Positions 9,757 through 19,278 are shown, counted from the stretch's first letter. The stretch is 64,000 bases of DNA from Pseudomonas nitroreducens NBRC 12694 (GCF_002091755.1 NZ_BDAI01000005.1:186001-250000); one strand, 5' to 3'. Notes: a model not told the origin generated them from the letters alone. Numbers and translations are program-made.

Positions 9757-10383
9757 TCAGTGGCCCTTGCCCTTGTCCACGTCCTTGAGCCAGGCAGCGT
9801 GGTGCTTGCGCGCCCAGCCGCGGCTGACCCAGCCGTAGAGCATGGCGCCCATCGAACCCTTCACCCAGAGGCCGGCGTAGATGTGCACCAGGATGCTGCA
9901 GATGAGTACGAAGGCGGCGAAGGCATGCAGCAGCGAGGCGATGCGGATGATGTCGATGCCGAAGAAGTGGCTGAAGTACGCCCGCCACATCACGAAGCCG
10001 GTCACCAGCAGCACCAGCATGCACAGCAGCAGGGTCCAGAACAGCAGCTTCTGCCCGGCGTTGTAGCGCCCGACCTCGGGGAGGTTCTCCTCGCGGTTGG
10101 TCACCACGTCGCGCCATTGTTTCAGCCACTGTACATCGCGCTTTTCCACCAGGTTGTGGTGGGCAAAGCGGATCACCAGGCCGAGGAAGAACAGGAACAT
10201 CGCCACCCCGAGGAAGGGATGGAGAATGCGCGTCCACGGCCCGCCGCCGAACAGGTTGGTCAACCAGAACATGGCCGGATGGAACAGCGCCAACCCCGAG
10301 AGGCCGGCGAGGAAGAACAGAATGGCCACCATCCAGTGGTTGCTCCGTTCGTTGGCGTTGTAACGCTGGATATCTTTTTTCAT
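9757..10383 (-). CDS. fdnI: Formate dehydrogenase cytochrome b556 subunit (gamma)
   Basis: The membrane di-heme b subunit that passes electrons from formate oxidation to quinone. It has 208 residues and four hydrophobic helices. Histidines in the right places for heme ligands include NERSNHW near the N-terminus, RILHPFLG in helix 2, and ASLLHAF with SILVHIYAGLW in helix 4. The sequence is very close in layout to E. coli FdnI/FdoI (217/211 residues). It follows fdnH by 57 bases. FdnI or FdoI cannot be distinguished by sequence alone; fdn is used for consistency with the alpha subunit. Confidence 0.94.
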   Translation of the reverse strand: MKKDIQRYNANERSNHWMVAILFFLAGLSGLALFHPAMFWLTNLFGGGPWTRILHPFLGVAMFLFFLGLVIRFAHHNLVEKRDVQWLKQWRDVVTNREENLPEVGRYNAGQKLLFWTLLLCMLVLLVTGFVMWRAYFSHFFGIDIIRIASLLHAFAAFVLICSILVHIYAGLWVKGSMGAMLYGWVSRGWARKHHAAWLKDVDKGKGH

Positions 10384-10440
10384 GTCGTCGGGCTCCTTGC
10401 TGCCCTTTTCCGCCCACCCCGCGAGGAGGGCGGACGTCAG

Positions 10441-11373
10441 TCAGCGGGGATCGCGCGGATCATAGTCATGCACCGATGGGTCGACCTTGTGCACCGGCGC
10501 CTGCGGGTCGGGGCCGTCTTCCTCGTCCTCCTCGACCCGGTTGGGGCCGATGCGGGTGTAGTGGAAGAACCCGGCCAGCACCACGCCGGCCATGGCCAGC
10601 AGGCCCAGCGGCTTGGTCAGGCCTTTCCACAGGCTTACCAGCGGGCTGATCGCCGGTTTGTCGGGCAACCCGGCATACAGCGACGGCTGGTCGGCATGGT
10701 GCAGCACGTACATCACGTGCGTGCCGCCGACGCCTTCGGGGTCATACAGACCCGCGTGCTCGAAGCCACGGGACTTCAGGTCGACGATGCGCTCGGCAGC
10801 GTGTTCCTTCATGTCCTCCTTGGTACCGAAGACGATGGCGCCGGTCGGACAGGTCTTCACGCAGGCCGGCTCCATGCCCACGGCCACGCGGTCGGAACAC
10901 AGGGTGCACTTGTACGCCTTGTGGTCCTTCTGCGAGATCCGCGGGATGTTGAACGGGCAGCCGGTGATGCAGTAGCCGCAGCCGATGCAGTGGTCCTGGT
11001 TGAAGTCGACGATGCCGTTGGCGTACTTCACGATCGCCCCGGGGCTCGGGCAGGCCTTCAGGCAACCCGGCTCCTCGCAATGCATGCAGCCGTCCTTGCG
11101 GATCAGCCACTCGAGGTTGCCGTTGGGGTTCTCGTGCTCGGTGAAGCGCATGACCGTCCAGGACTGGTCCGTCAGGTCGATCGGGTTGTCGTAGGTGCCG
11201 TGGTTGTGGCCCACCTCGTCGCGCAGCTCGTTCCATTCCGAGCAGGCGACCTGGCAGGCCTTGCAACCGATGCACTTGGACACGTCGATCAGCTTGGCCA
11301 CTTCCTCCTCGTGCCGCACCGAGGGCGACGGCAAGGTGGTGGCGGAGCGGGCGTAGATGTCTTGGCTACTCAT
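10441..11373 (-). CDS. fdnH: Formate dehydrogenase iron-sulfur subunit (beta)
   Basis: A 310-residue ferredoxin-like subunit carrying four [4Fe-4S] clusters. Cysteine sets are visible at CIGCKACQVACSEW, CMHCEEPGCLKACP, CIGCGYCITGCPFNIP and CTLCSDR...CVKTCP. A single C-terminal transmembrane helix (LLAMAGVVLAGFFHY) anchors it and contacts the cytochrome subunit. The acidic C-terminal tail (VEEDEEDGPDPQAP) is longer than in E. coli. The gene starts eight bases after the alpha-subunit stop, within one operon. Confidence 0.95.
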   Translation of the reverse strand: MSSQDIYARSATTLPSPSVRHEEEVAKLIDVSKCIGCKACQVACSEWNELRDEVGHNHGTYDNPIDLTDQSWTVMRFTEHENPNGNLEWLIRKDGCMHCEEPGCLKACPSPGAIVKYANGIVDFNQDHCIGCGYCITGCPFNIPRISQKDHKAYKCTLCSDRVAVGMEPACVKTCPTGAIVFGTKEDMKEHAAERIVDLKSRGFEHAGLYDPEGVGGTHVMYVLHHADQPSLYAGLPDKPAISPLVSLWKGLTKPLGLLAMAGVVLAGFFHYTRIGPNRVEEDEEDGPDPQAPVHKVDPSVHDYDPRDPR

Positions 11374-11381
11374 GGGTCACC

Positions 11382-14300
11382 TCACGCCTTTTCCACGTTG
11401 ACGAGGAAGGACTTGAACTCCGGCGTCTGCGTGTTCCCGTCACCCACGAAGGGGGTCAGGGTGTTGGTCAGGTAGCCGTTGCGCGCCACGCCGGAGAAGC
11501 CCCAGTGCAGGGGAATGCCCACATGGTGCACGGTCTGGCCGTTGACCTGCAGCGGACGGATGCGCTTGGTCACCACCGCCACCGCCTTGATGAAGCCGCG
11601 GTTGGAGGACACCTTCACGCGGTCGCCGGCCTTGATGCCGATTTCCTTGGCCAACGCCTCGCCGATCTCGACGAACTGCTCCGGCTGGACGATGGCATTC
11701 AGGCGGCAATGCTTGGTCCAGAAGTGGAAGTGCTCGGTGAGCCGGTAGGTGGTCGCGGCGTACGGAAATTCCTTCGCCGTGCCGAACAGCTCCATGTCGT
11801 TCTTGAACACCCGCGCCGCCGGGCTGCTGATCGCCTGCGGGTTCTTGTGCAGCGGGTTGACGCCGATCGGCGTCTCGAACGGCTCGTAGTGCTCGGGGAA
11901 CGGGCCCTCGGCCATCTTGTCGACGGCGAAGAAGCGCGCCACGCCTTCGGGGTTCATGATGAACGGGTTCATCCCCGCTTCCGGCGCCGAGTCGGGCTTG
12001 AAGTCCGGGATGTCGGTGCCGCCCCAGGCCTTGCCGTTCCACCACACCAGGCGCTTCTTCAGCGGGTCCCACGGCTTGCCGCTGACGTCGGCCGAGGCGC
12101 GGTTGTAGAGGATGCGCCGGTTGGCCGGCCACGCCCAGGCCCAGCCCAGGGTCTGGCCCATGGCGTAGGGATCGCTGTTGTCGCGGCGGCCCATCTGGTT
12201 GCCCTGCTGCGTCCAGGAGCCGGCGAAGATCCAGCAGCCACTGGCAGTACTGCCGTCGTCACGCAGCAGCGCAAAGCCGGGCAACTGCTCGCCCGCCTTC
12301 GCCAGTACCATGCCATTGGCGGGGTCGACGAGGTCGGCCAGTGCCTTGCCGTTGTACTCCTTGGCGATCTCCTCCGGAGTCGGTTCGTCGGGCGTCAGGT
12401 ACGGCCAGTCCAGGCCCAGGATCGGGTCGGGGAACTTGCCGCCGTCCTTGCGATAGGCTTCGCGCAGGCGATGCAGCAGGCCGCTCATGATGGCGATGTC
12501 GGTGCGCGCTTCACCCGGCGGCTCGGCGCCCTTCCAGTGCCATTGCAGCCAGCGGCCGGAGTTGACGATGGAGCCGTCCTCCTCGGCGAAACAACTGGTG
12601 GGCAGGCGGAACACCGTGGTCTGGATGGCCTTGGTGTCGACGTCGTTGTGCTCGCCGGCATTGCGCCAGAACTCGGAAGTTTCGGTGGCCAGCGGGTCCA
12701 TCACCACCATCCACTTCAGCTTGGCCAGCGCAGCGCTGACTTTGGCCTTGTTGGGGAACGAGGCGATGGGATTGAAGCCCTGGCAGAAGTAACCGTTGAC
12801 CTTGCCCTGGTACATCATGTCGAAGTAGCGCAGCACGTCGTAGCCGGCGCCCGGCATGTCCAGCTTGGGCAGCCAGTCGTAGCACCAGTTGTTCTCGGCG
12901 GTGGCGGATTTGCCGAACCAGGATTTCATCAGGCTGACGTGGAACTTGGGATAGTTCTGCCAGTAGGACAACTGCCCCGGACGCAGGGGTTTGCTGGTGC
13001 GTTTGGCGAGGTAGGCGTTGAAATCCTGCTCAGCGTCGCCAGCCAGGGTCAGGTAGCCGGGCAGCGAGTTGGACAGCAGCCCCAGGTCGGTCAGGCCCTG
13101 GATGTTGGAGTGACCGCGCAGGGCGTTCATCCCGCCGCCGGGCATGCCGATGTTGCCCAGCAGCAGTTGGACCATCGCGCCGGTACGGATCATCTGCGCG
13201 CCCACCGAGTGCTGGGTCCAGCCCAGGGCGTACATGATGGTCATCACCTTGCCCGGTGCGGCGGTGGTGGAAATCTCCTCCCACACCTTGAGCATCATGT
13301 CCTTGGGCGTGCCACAGATGTTGCTCACCACATCCGGCGTATAGCGGCTGTAGTGCTGCTTCATCAGGTTGAACACGCAGCGCGGATGCGTCAGGGTCGG
13401 GTCGACCTTGGCGAAGCCGTCCTCACCCAGCTCGTACTGCCAGGAGGACTTGTCCGGGTAGGTGCGCTTCTCGGCGTCATAGCCGTTGAACAGACCGTCG
13501 TCGAAGCCGAAGCCTTCCTTCACGATGAAGGAGACGTCGGTGTAGTTGTGCACGTACTCCTTCTGGTACCTGTCGTTTTCCAGCAGGAAATTGATCAGGC
13601 CACCGAGGAAGGCGATGTCCGTGCCGGTACGGATCGGCGCGTAGTAGTCGGCCACCGAAGCGGAACGGGTGAATCTTGGGTCGACCACCAGCAGGCGCGC
13701 CTTGTTGTGCGCCTTGGCTTCGGTCACCCACTTGAAGCCGCACGGATGCGCTTCAGCGGCGTTGCCGCCCATGATCAGAATCAGATCGGCATTCTTGATG
13801 TCGGTCCAATGGTTGGTCATGGCGCCACGGCCAAACGTCGGGGCAAGACTTGCCACCGTCGGGCCGTGTCAGACACGCGCTTGGTTGTCGAACGCCAGCA
13901 GTCCCAGGGAACGCATCACCTTGTGGGTGATGTAGCCCGCTTCGTTGGAAGACGCCGACGCGGCCAGGAAGCCGGTGGTCAGCCAGCGGTTCACCGTCTG
14001 GCCCTGGGCGTTCTTCTCGATGAAGTTGGCGTCACGATCTTCCTTCACCAGTTTGGCGATGCGGTCCAGCGCCTCGTCCCAGCCGATGCGCTTCCACTCG
14101 CTCGAACCCGCTTCGCGAATCTGCGGGTACTTCAGGCGATTGGGGCTGTGGACGAAATCGAGCAGGCCGGCGCCCTTTGGGCAAAGCGTGCCGCGGTTGA
14201 CCGGGTGATCGGAATCACCCTCGATGTGGATGATGTTCTGCGAGACGTTCTTCGCCGCATCACCCTGGCTATACATGAGGATGCCGCAGCCTACCGAGCA

Positions 14301-14459
14301 GTACGGGCAGGTGTTGCGGGTCTCGACGGTGCGCGCAAGCTTGAAATGGCGGATCTGGTCGGCGAATGCATCCGGGGGTGCCATCCCGAGTGCCGCCAGG
14401 CTCGATCCTCCAAGGCCCACGGCGCAGACCTTGAAAAATTGCCGACGGTTCATATCCAT
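11382..14459 (-). CDS. fdnG: Formate dehydrogenase alpha subunit, selenocysteine-containing
   Basis: The catalytic molybdopterin subunit, oxidising formate in the periplasm. The gene is read through an in-frame UGA (13871-13869) that encodes Sec197, in the context FDNQARV-U-HGPTVASLAP, the position of Sec196 in E. coli FdnG. The total is 1025 residues against 1015. The N-terminus has a Tat signal (MNRRQFFKVCAVGLGG) and a [4Fe-4S] set TCPYCSVGCGILMY. The start at 14459 has AGGAG eight bases upstream; a second ATG lies two codons in. An automatic caller would split it into two ORFs at the UGA. It is first in the fdnG-fdnH-fdnI operon. Confidence 0.97.
13826..13868 (-). promoter_or_regulatory. 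SECIS element of fdnG
   Basis: On the mRNA strand, the 43 bases right after the UGA form a hairpin. The outer stem is CACGGCC with GGCCGTG (seven perfect pairs), with a partly paired middle and an apical stem GGCAA-GTC-TTGCC. Bacterial SECIS elements sit immediately 3' of the UGA and are bound by SelB, as here. Most of the stem is also codon-constrained, since it encodes HGPTVASLAPTFG. Confidence 0.88.
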
Positions 14460-14590
14460 CGTGCGTCTCCTGATCAGGCAGCGTACGTCCGGTGCATGGC
14501 CGGACCCTTGCTGCTTAAAAGATAGCCAAGCGGACGCAATGCGCCAGCTTTGAGCGGGGCAGACCATGCACGCGGAGACTTTGCGGCGCA

Positions 14591-14604
14591 TTGACGCGCG
14601 TCAG
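14591..14604. promoter_or_regulatory. Possible Anr/Dnr-type site upstream of fdnG
   Basis: TTGAC-GCGC-GTCAG at 14591-14604 differs by one outer base from the symmetrical TTGAC-N4-GTCAA form of FNR-family sites. It lies 132 bases upstream of the fdnG start. Oxygen control of respiratory formate dehydrogenase is expected from enterics, but no convincing -10 element is visible at the right distance, so this stays tentative. Confidence 0.35.
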
Positions 14605-14612
14605 TGCGTCAC

Positions 14613-14801
14613 TCAGAACGGACTGGCGAGTACCCCTAAATGGGCAACGGGCGGGTAGGCGCAGGAGATAGAGGCCCCATCGAAACGACAGGCGGACTGC
14701 GCGCGATCCGGCTGGAGGGTTTCGTGCAGTCCGAGCAGGGCCACACCGATGAGGGCAGCGAGCAGGTAATGGCGCGCATGTCTTGTTCTTATCGCTTTCA
14801 T
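14613..14801 (-). CDS. Small hypothetical membrane or exported peptide
   Basis: A 62-residue ORF with a basic N-terminus (MKAIRTRHARHY) followed by a hydrophobic stretch (LLAALIGVALLGL) and a Cys-containing tail (SACRFDGASISCAYPP). It could be a signal peptide with a short secreted product or a single-span membrane peptide. An AGG-type ribosome site is present close to the ATG at 14801. No family recognised. It lies between fdnG and fadH and may be spurious. Confidence 0.45.
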   Translation of the reverse strand: MKAIRTRHARHYLLAALIGVALLGLHETLQPDRAQSACRFDGASISCAYPPVAHLGVLASPF

Positions 14802-14979
14802 GACGACCTCCGTCACTTCAGCCAGCGTTCGGGGCACGAAGCCCTGCCATGGGACAAGTCTGGAACCTGTGGCCAGTCTGTCAAATCGAAACGCTTGACC
14901 GAAATGCCCGAACGGAACGGCAGCCGGGCCGTTAACCGACCCACCGCCGGCCCATTAGGGTGGCAGGACCTGATTGCCC

Positions 14980-17016
14980 ATGAGTGCTTCCATGCCGTCC
15001 GCCGCCTCGCCTTTTCCTCACCTGCTCGCCCCGCTCGACCTGGGCGCCCTCCAGCTACGCAACCGCGTGGTGATGGGCTCGATGCATACCGGGCTGGAAG
15101 ATCGCCTCTGGGACTTCGGCAAGCTCGCCGCCTACTATCGAGAGCGCGCGCGCGGCGGCGTCGGTCTGATCATCACTGGCGGCTTCGCCCCCAACCGCGA
15201 AGGCTGGCTGCTGCCGCTGGGCAGCAGCCTGACCAGCGGCCTGCAGGTGCCGGCGCACCGCCGCCTGACTCAGGCGGTGCACCGCGAGGGCGGGCGCATC
15301 CTCCTGCAGATCCTCCATGCCGGGCGCTACGGTTATCACCCGCTGGTGGTCTCGGCCTCGCCGCTGAAATCGCCGATCAGCTGGTTCGCCCCGCGCGAGC
15401 TCTCCGAGCGCGGCATCCTGCGCACCATCGCCGCCTTCGTGCGCTGCGCGAAGCTCGCCCACGCCGCCGGCTACGACGGCGTGGAGATCATGGGCAGCGA
15501 GGGCTACCTGCTGAACCAGTTTCTCTGCCCACGCACCAACCAGCGCCAGGACCGCTGGGGTGGCGACCTGGGCAACCGCATGCGCCTGCCGCTGGAGATC
15601 GTGCGCCGCACGCGTCGCGCGCTGGGCGAACGCTTCGTCATCAGCTACCGCCTGTCACTGCTCGACCTGGTGGAAGGCGGCAACAACTGGGACGAAGTCC
15701 GCACCGTTGCACGAGCCCTCGAAGGCGCGGGGATCGACCTGCTCAACACCGGCGTCGGCTGGCACGAATCGCGGGTGCCGACCATCGTCACCTCGGTGCC
15801 GCGCGCCGCCTTCGCCGACGTCACCGCACGCCTGCGCCGTGAGTTGCGCGTGCCGGTGATCGCCAGCAACCGCATCAACACGCCGGAAGTCGCCGAACGC
15901 CTGCTCGCGGAGGGCCACGCCGATCTGGTCTCCATGGCCCGTCCGCTGCTGGCCGATCCGCAGTTCGTGGAGAAAGCTGCCGCCGGCCGCGCGGAATCGA
16001 TCAATACCTGCATCGCCTGCAACCAGGCCTGCCTGGACCACGCCTTTGCCAATCGCCGCGCCAGTTGCCTGGTCAACCCGCGTGCAGCCTTCGAGACCGA
16101 ACTGCGTTACCGCAAGGCGAGCGTCCACAAACGCATCGCGGTGATCGGCGCGGGACCGGCCGGGTTGTCCGCCGCCTGCGTCGCCGCCGAGCGCGGCCAT
16201 CGCGTGACGCTGTTCGAGGCTGCCGGGGAGATTGGCGGGCAGTTCAACCTTGCCAAGCGTGTGCCAGGCAAGGAGGAATTCCACGAGACATTGCGCTACT
16301 TCGCCGTGCGACTGGGCGAGCTGGGCGTCCAGGTGCAACTGGGCCGGCGTATCCAGCGCGGCGAACTGAGCGGCGAGTACGACGAGGTGATAGTCGCCAC
16401 CGGCATCCAGCCGCGCACGCCGTCGATCCCGGGCATCGCCCACGCCAAGGTGCTGAGCTACCTCGACGTGCTGCGCGGCGCACCGGTGGGCGCGAAGGTC
16501 GCACTGATCGGCGCCGGCGGCATCGGCTTCGACGTCGCCAGCTTCCTGCTGACCGACCGCGATGGGCCGCAACCGCTGGGCGATTGGCTCGGCCAGTGGG
16601 GCATCGATCTGGACAATGCCACGGGTGGCGGGCTGATCCCGCCGGTCGCCGCCGCTCCCCGCCGGCAGCTCTGGCTGCTGCAGCGCAAGGCCGGGCAACC
16701 GGGGGCCGGGCTGGGCAAGACCAGCGGCTGGGTGCACCGCGCGCACCTCAGGCATCACGGTGTACGAATGCTTGGCGGCGTCGAGTACCTGCGCATCGAC
16801 GATGACGGCCTGCACATCCGCATCGATGGCGAAGAGCAATGCCTGGCCGCGGACAATGTGGTGATCTGCGCCGGCCAGGAGCCTCTGCTGGAACTGCAAC
16901 CGACGCTGGCTGCGGAGAACCTGCGCTACCACGTCATCGGCGGCGCCAGCATGGCGCGGGAGCTGGATGCCAAGCGGGCCATCCGCGAGGGCGCGGAGCT
17001 GGCGGCAAGGTTGTAA
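14980..17016 (+). CDS. fadH: NADPH-dependent 2,4-dienoyl-CoA reductase
   Basis: An iron-sulfur flavoenzyme that reduces 2,4-dienoyl-CoA during beta-oxidation of polyunsaturated fatty acids. The 678-residue protein has an old-yellow-enzyme FMN barrel (LLAPLDLGALQLRNRVVMGSMH at the start), then a cysteine set CIACNQACLDH...C for the [4Fe-4S] cluster near residue 345. FAD/NADPH domains follow, with IGAGPAGLSAA and a second IGAGGIGFDVA. The length agrees with E. coli FadH (672). The ATG at 14980 is chosen over a TTG six bases upstream. It is transcribed away from the formate dehydrogenase operon. Confidence 0.92.
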   Translation: MSASMPSAASPFPHLLAPLDLGALQLRNRVVMGSMHTGLEDRLWDFGKLAAYYRERARGGVGLIITGGFAPNREGWLLPLGSSLTSGLQVPAHRRLTQAVHREGGRILLQILHAGRYGYHPLVVSASPLKSPISWFAPRELSERGILRTIAAFVRCAKLAHAAGYDGVEIMGSEGYLLNQFLCPRTNQRQDRWGGDLGNRMRLPLEIVRRTRRALGERFVISYRLSLLDLVEGGNNWDEVRTVARALEGAGIDLLNTGVGWHESRVPTIVTSVPRAAFADVTARLRRELRVPVIASNRINTPEVAERLLAEGHADLVSMARPLLADPQFVEKAAAGRAESINTCIACNQACLDHAFANRRASCLVNPRAAFETELRYRKASVHKRIAVIGAGPAGLSAACVAAERGHRVTLFEAAGEIGGQFNLAKRVPGKEEFHETLRYFAVRLGELGVQVQLGRRIQRGELSGEYDEVIVATGIQPRTPSIPGIAHAKVLSYLDVLRGAPVGAKVALIGAGGIGFDVASFLLTDRDGPQPLGDWLGQWGIDLDNATGGGLIPPVAAAPRRQLWLLQRKAGQPGAGLGKTSGWVHRAHLRHHGVRMLGGVEYLRIDDDGLHIRIDGEEQCLAADNVVICAGQEPLLELQPTLAAENLRYHVIGGASMARELDAKRAIREGAELAARL

Positions 17017-17106
17017 CGGCGCACAAGCACGATCGGTTGCATGGTCTGCGCCTGGGATCATGCAGGGCGCATGAAGCGCCGCGTTACGCGTCGCCCAGCG
17101 GCAGGC

Positions 17107-17508
17107 TCAGCCCTCCAGCAACACCTTGATCGCCTGTAGGTCGCGCTCCACCCACTGCGCATCGCGCTCGAAGGTGGCGTCGTCCATCTGCGGCTGGCGC
17201 AGCAGGGTCAACTGCAACTCGCAGCCATCGCCATTGGGGATCAGCCGCAGCGGGATATGAATGGCCGGTGCCTGCTCGGGTAGCACGTCGTGGTCCAGCA
17301 CGCCGAACCCGTTGCGCGGCGAAAAGCGCACGCGCAGGGGCCCCTGGGGTGTCTGCGCCAGCCACAGGTCGCCTTCAAGCGGCGCGATGGCGCTGCACAG
17401 CCCGGAAGCCCAGTAAGGAAAGTTATTCGGGTCGGCGAGGAAGTCGTAGGCCGCATCGCGAGTCCGCTCGATGCGGACGCTGAGGACGCGGGAAGCGCGG
17501 GTGGCCAT
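17107..17508 (-). CDS. SRPBCC-fold protein
   Basis: A 133-residue protein matching the START/SRPBCC hydrophobic-ligand fold: an initial strand (SRVLSVRIERTRDAAYDFLADPNNFPYW), a central beta-meander (PLRVRFSPRNGFGVLDH) and a final long helix (FERDAQWVERDLQAIKVLLEG). Members bind small hydrophobic ligands or act in polyketide and stress contexts. The ligand is unknown here. The second ATG (17508) is preferred because GGAGG in the preceding codons serves as its ribosome site. Confidence 0.8.
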   Translation of the reverse strand: MATRASRVLSVRIERTRDAAYDFLADPNNFPYWASGLCSAIAPLEGDLWLAQTPQGPLRVRFSPRNGFGVLDHDVLPEQAPAIHIPLRLIPNGDGCELQLTLLRQPQMDDATFERDAQWVERDLQAIKVLLEG

Positions 17509-17634
17509 GATCGGGACCTCCATCGGGACGGGAGCAATGCTCCGGTCTGGTGCATACTACGCGGCTACATTTCATCGTTCGATCGCAGGACGGCCCTTCG
17601 CCGCCCTGCCCGCGAGCCGTTTCCGGAGTTTCCC

Positions 17635-18084
17635 ATGCCTACGCCGCCCTGGTGGATGTTCGTCCTGCCGCTGATCGCCGGCGCCTGCCTGCCGTTGCAG
17701 GCGGGCATCAACGGTCAACTGGCCAAGCAAGTGTCCAGCGTACTGGCCGCCGCGCTGATTTCCTTCTTTGTCGGCATGCTCGGCCTGCTCGCGCTGACCC
17801 TGGCCAACCGTGAATTCCCCAGCCTCGCAGCGATGCGCGGGATGCCCTGGTGGCAGTGGTGCGGCGGTTTCCTGGGGATGTTCTTCATCTTCATCGCCGC
17901 CTTCGCCGCGCCGCGCGTCGGTGCGCTGATGTTCATGGTGCTGGTGCTCGCCGGGCAACTGGGCATGGCGCTGGCCCTGGACCACTTCGGCTGGGCCGGC
18001 TTCAAGGAAGCGCCGGTCAGCGCTATGAAGGTCGCCGGCATGGTCGCCATCGCCATCGGTATCTGGATGATCCGCAGGGGCTGA
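17635..18084 (+). CDS. DMT-superfamily membrane protein (DUF606/YdcZ type)
   Basis: A 149-residue protein with five hydrophobic helices, starting WWMFVLPLIAGACLPLQAGINGQLAK, the signature of the DUF606/YdcZ branch of the drug/metabolite transporter superfamily. These half-size proteins usually work as dimers; the substrate is not known. The ATG at 17635 is chosen from the membrane start and a CCGGAG ribosome site. Its promoter probably lies in the space shared with the divergent SRPBCC gene. Confidence 0.85.
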   Translation: MPTPPWWMFVLPLIAGACLPLQAGINGQLAKQVSSVLAAALISFFVGMLGLLALTLANREFPSLAAMRGMPWWQWCGGFLGMFFIFIAAFAAPRVGALMFMVLVLAGQLGMALALDHFGWAGFKEAPVSAMKVAGMVAIAIGIWMIRRG

Positions 18085-18160
18085 GCGGACCGACGGGCGG
18101 GCCCGACAACCAAGCCACACTGGCTATGCTGCTGGGACCCGGACCGTGCCGAGTCACGTC

Positions 18161-18742
18161 ATGGATACACTCCCGCACAGCGACGAGCCGTCCGAATGGC
18201 TATTCGGCTCCCGCACCTTCAACCTGCGTCGCGACCGCCTGCGCTGGCCCGGCCGCGACGAGCCGGAAACCGCCCACGTTCTCGAGTACCCGGACTGGGT
18301 CAATGCCACGGCGCTGACCCGCGATGGCGAGTTGCTCCTCGTGCGCCAGTACCGCCACGGCGTTCGAGACTGGGTAGTGGAGCTGCCCGGCGGCTGGGTC
18401 CAGCCGGACGCCGCCGACCGCGAACATGCCATTCGGCGCGAGCTGCTGGAAGAGACCGGCTATGTGTTCGACCAGGTCGAGCCGTTGCTGTCGCTCTCAC
18501 CCAACCCCGGCACCCATGACAACCTGCTGCATGCCTTCCTCGCCACAGGGGGGCAACGCGTACGCGAACCGCAGCCGGACGACGACGAGCACATCGTCGT
18601 GCTGACGCTGCCGCTGGCGGAGGTGCAGACGCGCCTGCTGGACGGCTCGCTGCTCGACAACGGCCACCTCAGTTGCCTGCTACTGGGCCTGATGCGCCTG
18701 GGCCGGCTGCGTTTCGGATTCCCCGAGGGAGATCTTGCATGA
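18161..18742 (+). CDS. Nudix hydrolase (ADP-ribose pyrophosphatase-like)
   Basis: A 193-residue Nudix-fold protein. The box is visible as GGWVQPDAADREH...RRELLEETGY near residues 75-100 and is preceded by strands typical of ADP-ribose/NDP-sugar pyrophosphatases (VRQYRHGVRDWVVELPGG). The REL-LEE metal-binding core is intact. Compared with the canonical GX5EX7REUXEEXGU box there is one extra residue and no Glu at the first conserved position. The ATG at 18161 is preferred to a GTG at 18146. Its stop overlaps the start of idi (ATGA), so the two are co-translated. Confidence 0.82.
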   Translation: MDTLPHSDEPSEWLFGSRTFNLRRDRLRWPGRDEPETAHVLEYPDWVNATALTRDGELLLVRQYRHGVRDWVVELPGGWVQPDAADREHAIRRELLEETGYVFDQVEPLLSLSPNPGTHDNLLHAFLATGGQRVREPQPDDDEHIVVLTLPLAEVQTRLLDGSLLDNGHLSCLLLGLMRLGRLRFGFPEGDLA

Positions 18743-19278
18743 CGGATATCCAGGTGATTCTGGTCGACGAACACGACAACCCCGTCGGCACACTGGAAAA
18801 ACTCGAGGCGCACCGACAGGGCCTGCGGCATCGGGCAATCTCGGTCTATCTGTTCAATCCGGCAGGGGAACTGCTGCTGCAACGCCGCGCGCAAGCCAAA
18901 TACCACTGCGGCGGACTGTGGAGCAACAGTTGCTGCGGTCACCCCTACCCCGACGAAACCGCCCTCGACGCCGCCGAACGCCGGCTGGGCGAGGAGATGG
19001 GTGTCCATGTACACCTGCACAAGTTGTTCGAGTTCAGCTACTGCCTGGAGCTGCCCGGCGGCCTCATCGAAAACGAGTACGGGCATATCTTCGCCGCCGT
19101 GGACGATCAGCCACCCCACCCCGATCCGGAGGAGGCCGACGATTTTCGTTACATCACCCTGGCCGACCTGGAAGTGGAAATGGCCGCCGCCCCAGACCGC
19201 TTCACCCCCTGGTTCCGCCTCTGCTATCCAGCGCTCAACGCCCACCTTCGGGAGCACGGCGGGCTGACGGCACTCTGA
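18739..19278 (+). CDS. idi: Isopentenyl-diphosphate delta-isomerase, type 1
   Basis: The enzyme interconverts isopentenyl and dimethylallyl diphosphate. The 179-residue sequence has the type-1 (Nudix-like) fold with HRAISVYLF, LLLQRRAQAKYHCGGLWSN and NSCCGHP, where Cys66 aligns with the catalytic cysteine. IENEYGHIF has Glu113 at the catalytic glutamate position. The Nudix-like helix DETALDAAERRLGEEMGV is also present. The length equals E. coli Idi (182). The gene is coupled by ATGA overlap to the upstream Nudix gene. In organisms using the MEP pathway Idi is dispensable but balances the two C5 units. Confidence 0.92.
   Translation: MTDIQVILVDEHDNPVGTLEKLEAHRQGLRHRAISVYLFNPAGELLLQRRAQAKYHCGGLWSNSCCGHPYPDETALDAAERRLGEEMGVHVHLHKLFEFSYCLELPGGLIENEYGHIFAAVDDQPPHPDPEEADDFRYITLADLEVEMAAAPDRFTPWFRLCYPALNAHLREHGGLTAL

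Noticed and set aside
9706..11475. 589-residue plus-strand frame opposite fdnI and fdnH
   Set aside because: The opposite strand carries two conserved membrane and iron-sulfur subunits; this frame has low-complexity composition and no support.
13869..13871. In-frame stop that would split fdnG into two pseudogene fragments
   Set aside because: The UGA lies at the known Sec position, is followed by a SECIS hairpin, and selA, selB and selC are present, so it encodes selenocysteine.
11505..14525. 1006-residue open frame on the plus strand opposite fdnG
   Set aside because: It is antisense to a gene with full family support, has no domain match or ribosome site, and long antisense frames are usual in GC-rich codon-biased DNA.
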